Assembly: GCA_963575745.1 (NCBI GenBank)
Contig: CAUYUJ010015296.1
Span: forward strand, 180,259-244,258
Direction of reading: 5' to 3'
Length of the DNA stretch: 64,000 bases
DNA from: Prorocentrum cordatum
Taxonomy: Eukaryota > Sar > Dinophyceae > Prorocentrales > Prorocentraceae
The notes beneath the pieces were generated by a model, which did not search any database, was not told the DNA's origin, and saw only the letters and a list, made by a program, of their open reading frames with translations. Both the position numbers and the translations under genes were made by a program. Shown here one piece after another: positions 59,340 to 64,000 of this stretch. Position 1 is the stretch's first letter, and every line of letters starts with the position of its first letter.

Positions 59340-60380
59340 GATGATATTTCGTTGGCCGTTCTAGGTCAGGGAGTTGAGGATACTTCCCCAGCATTTTTGG
59401 GCCAGGGGGGTGAGGATATTTCGCTGGCAGCTTTACGTCAGGGTGGTTAGGATATTTCGCTGGCAGTTCTAGGCCAGGGTGGTGAGGATCTTTCGCTGGC
59501 AGGTATTCAGCGAGGGGTGTGAGGATATGTTGCTGGCAGTTTTAGCGAGGGTGCTGGGGATTTTTCGCTGGCAGTTTTAGGCCAGGATGGTGAGGATATT
59601 CCACTGGCAGTTTTCAGCGAGGGGTGTGAGGATATTGCGCTGGCGGTTTTAAATCTGGGCGGTGAGGATATTTTGCTGGCAGATTTCAGTCAGAGGGTTG
59701 AGAATACTTCGCTGGCAGTTCTTTTATCGAGGGGTTTGAGGATATTTCGCCGGCAGGTTTAAGCGCGGGTCGTGGGGATACTTCACTGGCAGTTTTAAGC
59801 GACGGCGGTGAGGATATTTCCCTGGCAGTTTTAGGCCAGGGGGGTGAGGATATTTCGCTGGCAGCTTGTACCGAGGGGTGTGAGGATATTTCGCAGGCAG
59901 TTTAAGAGGGGGCGCCGAGGAGACTTCGCTGGCAGTTTTATGCGAGGTGTGCGAGGATGTTGCGCTTACAGTTTTAAGTCTGGGCGGTGAGGATATTTTT
60001 CTGGCAGTGTTAGGCCAGGGCGGTGAGGATATTTCGCTGGCAGCTTTACGCGAGGGGTGTGAGGAGATTGCGCTAGCAGTTTTAAGTCAGGGTGGTTAGG
60101 ATATTTCACTGGCAGTTTTGAGCGAGGGGTGTGAGGATACTTCGCTGGCAGATTTAAGCGAGGGCTATGGGGATATTTCACTGACAGTTTTAGGCCAGGG
60201 GCATGCGGATATTTTGCTGGCAGTTTTAGGCCAGGGGGGTGAGGATATTTTGCTGGCAGTTTGACGCCAGGGGGTTGAGGATATTTCACTGGCAGTTTTA
60301 AGCGAGGGGTGTGAGGATATTGCGCTGGCAGTTTTAAGTCAGGGCGGTGAAGAGATTGCGCTGGCAATTCTAAGCCAGGG
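59340..60380. repeat. 36-bp tandem array, about 29 units
   Basis: Unit: GAGGATATTTCGCTGGCAG, then TTTTARGCCAGGGGGGT. Starts at 59412, 59448, 59484 and 59521 set the period at 36-37 bp. The period is a multiple of three, so minus-strand translation gives a 12-residue repeat. Confidence 0.9.
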
Positions 60381-60634
60381 GGCCCTGCCTTGCCCAGCCG
60401 AAGGCTACGCATCCAGCGCGGTGCTGCGCCGGTATACATGCTCGCCCATTGGCGTGGGGCTGGCGGGGGGCCAAGGGGCGAGCTGTCCGTTCTTTTTCTG
60501 AGAGGGAGAACATCGGCAGAAACGAAGAAGCGTGAGCAAAGACAGCAGGGAAGCAAGGAACAGGCTTCGATTAGAAAGCAAACAGTTCTAAACAAGTGAT
60601 GATCCACAGCGACGGGCCTAAAAACGCGAGACAA
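59966..60634 (-). CDS. Possible repeat protein with KYPHxPGLKLPA units
   Basis: 222-codon minus-strand frame. The N-terminal 85 residues are unique, with a hydrophobic Cys/Leu stretch (FLIEACSLLPCCLCSRFF) that could be a signal or membrane segment. Eleven or so repeats of KYPHxPxLKLPA follow, to TAG/TAA at 59966. Proline-spaced 12-mers suggest a structural or wall-type protein, but the frame ends inside the array and the start is not secure. Confidence 0.3.
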   Translation of the reverse strand: MSRVFRPVAVDHHLFRTVCFLIEACSLLPCCLCSRFFVSADVLPLRKRTDSSPLGPPPAPRQWASMYTGAAPRWMRSLRLGKAGPPGLELPAQSLHRPDLKLPAQYPHTPRLKLPVKYPQPPGVKLPAKYPHPPGLKLPAKYPHAPGLKLSVKYPHSPRLNLPAKYPHTPRSKLPVKYPNHPDLKLLAQSPHTPRVKLPAKYPHRPGLTLPEKYPHRPDLKL

Positions 60635-61510
60635 CTGAGCTAAACACTCTAGATCACCGTCGCGTGTTTTTCAGTGTTTTGAGCTGGTCAAGAGCCCGAA
60701 GCGCCAAAACAGTAACAAAAAACACCCCGGGCGCTTGCAAGAAGAGCCAAGCAGCACGGACGCACCCATCATGCTGAAATCTAAGTTTTTTATTGAGGAC
60801 GGCCTTGGCCGTTCGGTCACAGCCTTCACCTTGGCCGTTCGGTATAGTCTGAGCCCGGGTGATGCGTTGGATTTGTGCGGAGTTGTCCGCCAGGCGCCAG
60901 CGTTCTGCCTCCCCCCTCCGCCTCCCCTGCATCCCCCCCCATCCAACACCCCCTCTTGCTCGTCCTCCTCCTCCTCTTCCCCCCCTCTCTTGCTCGTGCC
61001 CCCCCCCCCTGTTATCCTGCCGCTCCTTCTCCCGCTCGCCTTCCTCTGCACCTGCCTCCCTGCTCCCGCTGCCACTCCTGATCATGTCCTGTGCCCCTCC
61101 GCCTGCTGCCCAGGCTGCCAGCAGTGCTGATCCCCCCCTTCCTGGCAGTCACAGTCCTTCTCCCCCTCCTCATAACCCTTTCCGCCCTCCCGGTGCTGTC
61201 CTCACGGGTGCACCTCTACGCTGGCCGAAGTTGGAGTTGCTGCGATCGGCGCTCTGGGGGCACGCGCCTCCAGAGGCACCGGGAGGCCCAAGGAGGGCCA
61301 GGCGTGTCCCTGGGGGGGTCCGGAACGGTGCGGTGGCAGACCGTGTGGCGACCTCGGAGGCCCCAGTGACCCGTCCGTCGCCGCACCGTTCTGGGGCCTC
61401 GGAGGCGCCGGCGGTCCGAGGCGTCCCCCAGGGAGCGGCCCGAGTCCCGACGCCGCGCGGCCGCCCACGGTGCGGTCTCCGCATCGTTTGGGGGAGCGTT
61501 AGGGGGAGCG
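60385..61510. other. No gene supported
   Basis: C/TCC-rich from 60905 to 61200. An inverted pair GGAACGGTGCGG / CCGCACCGTTC lies at 61320-61392. Confidence 0.35.
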
Positions 61511-61516
61511 TTAGGG

Positions 61517-61655
61517 GGAGGAGGAGGAGGAGGAGGAGGAGGAGGAGGAGGAGGAGGAGGAGGAGGAGGAGGAGGAGGAGGAGGAGAGGGAGGAGGAGGA
61601 GGAGGAGTGGGAGAGGAGGAGGAGGAGGAGAGGAGGAGGAGGAGGAGGGGAGCGT
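61517..61655. repeat. (GGA)n array
   Basis: Pure GGA to 61583, then GAG/GGA with interruptions. Preceded by two GGGGGAGCGTTA repeats. Confidence 0.95.
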
Positions 61656-61814
61656 CAGGGGGGGATTTGCTCAGGGGGGGGTGCATCGGCCCCGAAGGGC
61701 CCATGCATCGACGGCAGGGGCCCGGCAGCCCACCCCGCCCAGGGGCGTGCGGCTCCGCAATCGGGGGCCGTTCGTCGACGGGTCGGCGACGTGCAGTCAA
61801 TGCGAACAGAAAGG

Positions 61815-62008
61815 ATGATCGACTTCCCCAAAGGATTGCAAAAAAAAACCCTTGCACGAAGGATTGTAAAAAAAACCTTGCAATCCTTTGCAAGAAGGTT
61901 TTTTTTGCAATCCATTGCAATCCTTTGCAATCCTTGTTTTTTTTGCAATCCGGTTTTTTTTTGCAATCCTGGGTGCACTTGCACTTGCACAAAAAAAGGG
62001 TGCACTTG
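61815..62008. repeat. GGATTGCAAAAAAAA inverted-repeat cluster
   Basis: Six or more copies of a TTGCAATCC word joined to A8-9 or T8-9 tracts, in both orientations (AAAGGATTGCAAAAAAAAAC near 61831; TTTTTTTTGCAATCC near 61902, 61938 and 61956), then GGGTGCACTTGCA words. Left and right halves can pair as a long hairpin. Confidence 0.8.
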
Positions 62009-62294
62009 CATCCGTGCCTCTTCGGTCATCTTCGGTCCATCCTCAACCGCTTTCGATGACCAGCCCCACTCGAAGAGCCTCGGCAGGGGCTTCACAGGCC
62101 CCTGCGTCCTTACCGCGCTTCCTTGCTCTACGGGTCGACCGTGTCGCCAATTCCAGGTCGGTGCTCCCCCCCCATCAGAGACCAAGCTCAAGAGCCTCGC
62201 TCGTCGATGCTCCTCCGCCCCCCGCTGGCTCTTTCGGCCAGGGCCACTGGGGTCGGCCGAGCGAAGCGGGGCCCCCCCCCTCCTCCATATGGGG

Positions 62295-62520
62295 CGTTCC
62301 AACAAGAGCCTTGCCTTCGAGGATGGAAGGAGTTGCTATCTCTTCCGCCGCGACAGGCGGCGGAAGGGCGGTGGAGGGTCGGCGGAAGTAGCACGAGGCC
62401 GCCTCCGCCGTCGGATGGCGGCGGAAGGCTGGCGGAAGGCTGGCGGAAGGCGGCGGAAGTACAGAGTCGACCTCCCAAGAGATGAAAGCGCTTTTGGGCT
62501 CAGGGGTTCCGGAATGCGCC
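62295..62520. repeat. Dispersed repeat R, copy 2
   Basis: Order shared with 30285-30485: TATCTCTTCC, GGCGGAAGG words, GAGGCCGCCTCCGCCGTCGG, CGCTTTTGGGCTCAGGGG. Confidence 0.7.
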
Positions 62521-62574
62521 ACGTGCCCTGCTGAGCCTGCTCCGCCTCCGACCCTCCCTCCCCCCGCCTGGAGG

Positions 62575-62990
62575 CCTCTCCTCGCCGCCCCCCCCCCTTC
62601 CATTCCTCCATTCCTCCTCCCCTCCTCTCCACCCCTCCTCCTCCTCCTCCCCCTCCCCTCCTCCCCCCCTCCTCCTCCCCTCCTCCCCTCCTCCCCTCCT
62701 CCCCTCTCCCCCCTTCCATTCCTCCTCCCCATTCCTCCTCCCCTCCTCTCCGCCCCCCCATTCCACCGGCCGTCCAACTGCGGCTGCACTCGCCGTGCAG
62801 GCCAGATGCGAGCGCACGCCCCAACGTGGGTGCAGCCGGTGAGGAGGAGGAGACGGAGGAGGCGGAGGGAGTGGAGGAGGAAGAGAGAGGAGGAGGAGGA
62901 GGACGAGGAGGAGGAGGAGGAGGAGGAGGAAGAGGAGGAGAGAGGAGGAAGAGGAGGAGAGAGGAGGACGAGGAGGAGGAGGAGGTGACG
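62575..62990. repeat. TCC-rich tract then GGA-rich tract
   Basis: Pyrimidine block 62575-62762 and purine block 62840-62990, separated by 80 bp; the opposite orientation permits fold-back pairing. Confidence 0.85.
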
Positions 62991-63172
62991 AGATGAGAGC
63001 GGTCGCGAAGCGATCCTATCTATGATCCAGGTCCGGCCCCCCCCACACCATGCTGATGGCATCGGGCCCTACCCCCACCCCGCGCAAGGGCCCCCCTCCC
63101 TGATGGTGTGGTGTGGTGCTGTGGGTGTGGCGTGTGCGGCGTGGTGGAACTGTGGTGCTCCAGGAGAGCTCC

Positions 63173-63315
63173 AGAGGTCGTCCTCGTCGCCGCCGTCGCC
63201 GTCGTCGTCGTCAGAGGGCTCCCGACGACGCCCGCGGCGACGGCGCCGCCGCCGGCGTCGTCGCCTGTGTCGTCGTCGCCGTCGTCGTCGTCGTCGCCGC
63301 CGTCGTCGGAGTCGT

Positions 63316-63357
<42 letters not shown>

Positions 63358-63358
63358 T

Positions 63359-63389
<31 letters not shown>

Positions 63390-63405
63390 TCGCAATCGTC
63401 GTCCA
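63173..63405. repeat. (CGT)n triplet array
   Basis: CGTCGTCGC-type triplets. All six frames are open over parts of it; none is a gene. Confidence 0.95.
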
Positions 63406-63577
63406 GGCGTCCAGGCTGCACGGGGACGCGCAATTAGGGACGCGCGCTTGTGGAGCCCAGCCCCTCGGCCTCGACGTTCGCTTCGGATGCAGTCGACGTC
63501 CAGCCGAGGCTGGTGTATATTTGTGGTTATGGATGGCTCAGGCTGGGCCCACAAGCCCTGGGACAGCGTGAGGAAAA

Positions 63578-63681
63578 ATCGTCGTCGTCGCCGCCGTCGT
63601 CGTCGCCGTCGCCGTCGCCGTCGTCGTCGTCGTTGTCGTCGCCGCCGTCGTCGCCGCCGTCGTCGTCGCCGTCGCCGTCCC

Positions 63682-63763
<82 letters not shown>

Positions 63764-63765
63764 CC
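63578..63765. repeat. (CGTCGC)n triplet array
   Basis: CGTCGC hexamers, then pure CGT at the end. Confidence 0.95.
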
Positions 63766-64000
63766 TCCCCCATCCCATCTGGGGGGGGAGGGGGGCGTGC
63801 CGTGGAGTCCTGGGACCTATCCCATCTGGGGGGGGGCGGTCGTGGGCCCTCGACCGGGGGGCATACATAATGCAGCCCCGCCCCCCCGCTCAGTCTTGCT
63901 GCTGAGCACTCTGGGCCAGAGGTCTCTCTCTAAACGCCGAAGGTACTCTCTGCAAGCGGGTGTCGTGGGAGAACATGGGCCCGCCAGCCTCCGTAGCTGG
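63766..64000. other. No gene seen
   Basis: CCCATCTGGGGGGGG occurs twice (63772 and 63821). Nothing else supported. Confidence 0.4.

Noticed and set aside
63022-63905. Arg/Ser/Asp-rich frames over the CGT arrays
   Set aside because: Translation of triplet repeats in every frame.

Overview
This window looks like nuclear DNA of a dinoflagellate. The evidence is a 21/22-base match to the dinoflagellate trans-spliced leader at 15138-15158, Copia and LINE elements of dinoflagellate type, high GC, very few intact host genes, and dense simple-sequence and tandem repeats. I cannot tell the genus. Nothing bacterial is present, and most long open frames are by-products of GC-rich repeats.

Layout. 1-8.6 kb: tandem repeats, a decayed coiled-coil coding region, several inverted-repeat (MITE-like) insertions and CT/TA microsatellites. 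8.6-14.4 kb: a degenerate CGCTACG/CGCTGCG repeat field and an 88-bp tandem array. 14.36-21.2 kb: a MITE, a candidate host exon with one membrane helix, then a LINE that begins exactly at a relict spliced leader and carries ORF1, AP-endonuclease, reverse transcriptase (RT), RNase H and zinc-finger modules, broken by frameshifts and by acid-to-glycine changes at catalytic sites. 21.3-25.2 kb: a low-GC CATA-rich tract and a second 77/88-bp array. 25.3-31.9 kb: repeats plus what I read as a split host gene of the LURP-one/phospholipid-scramblase type. 30.5-41.5 kb: TCC/GGA arrays, MITEs and decayed coding sequence. 41543-57532: a nearly pristine 15,990-bp Copia (Ty1-like) retrotransposon. 57.5-64 kb: microsatellites, a 36-bp array that codes 12-residue repeats on the minus strand, A-tract hairpins and CGT-rich triplet arrays.

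The Copia element is the main discovery. Its 264-bp LTRs are identical by eye and flanked by the duplication TCCAG, and an initiator-Met-tRNA-like primer site abuts the 5' LTR, so insertion is recent. Besides Gag, zinc knuckle, protease, integrase, RT and RNase H it carries a Tpt1/KptA-like RNA 2'-phosphotransferase domain, a RING-H2 finger and two methyltransferase-like domains. Its whole internal sequence is studded with about 34 copies of a 14-nt hairpin, C-N-N-G / GNRA loop / C-N'-N'-G followed by CC. The two inner stem pairs co-vary through nine different combinations. Most copies are read as the peptide X-Gly-Asn-X-Pro, but some lie in another frame or outside the ORFs, so the conserved object is the hairpin and not the peptide. 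I know of no description of such a system.
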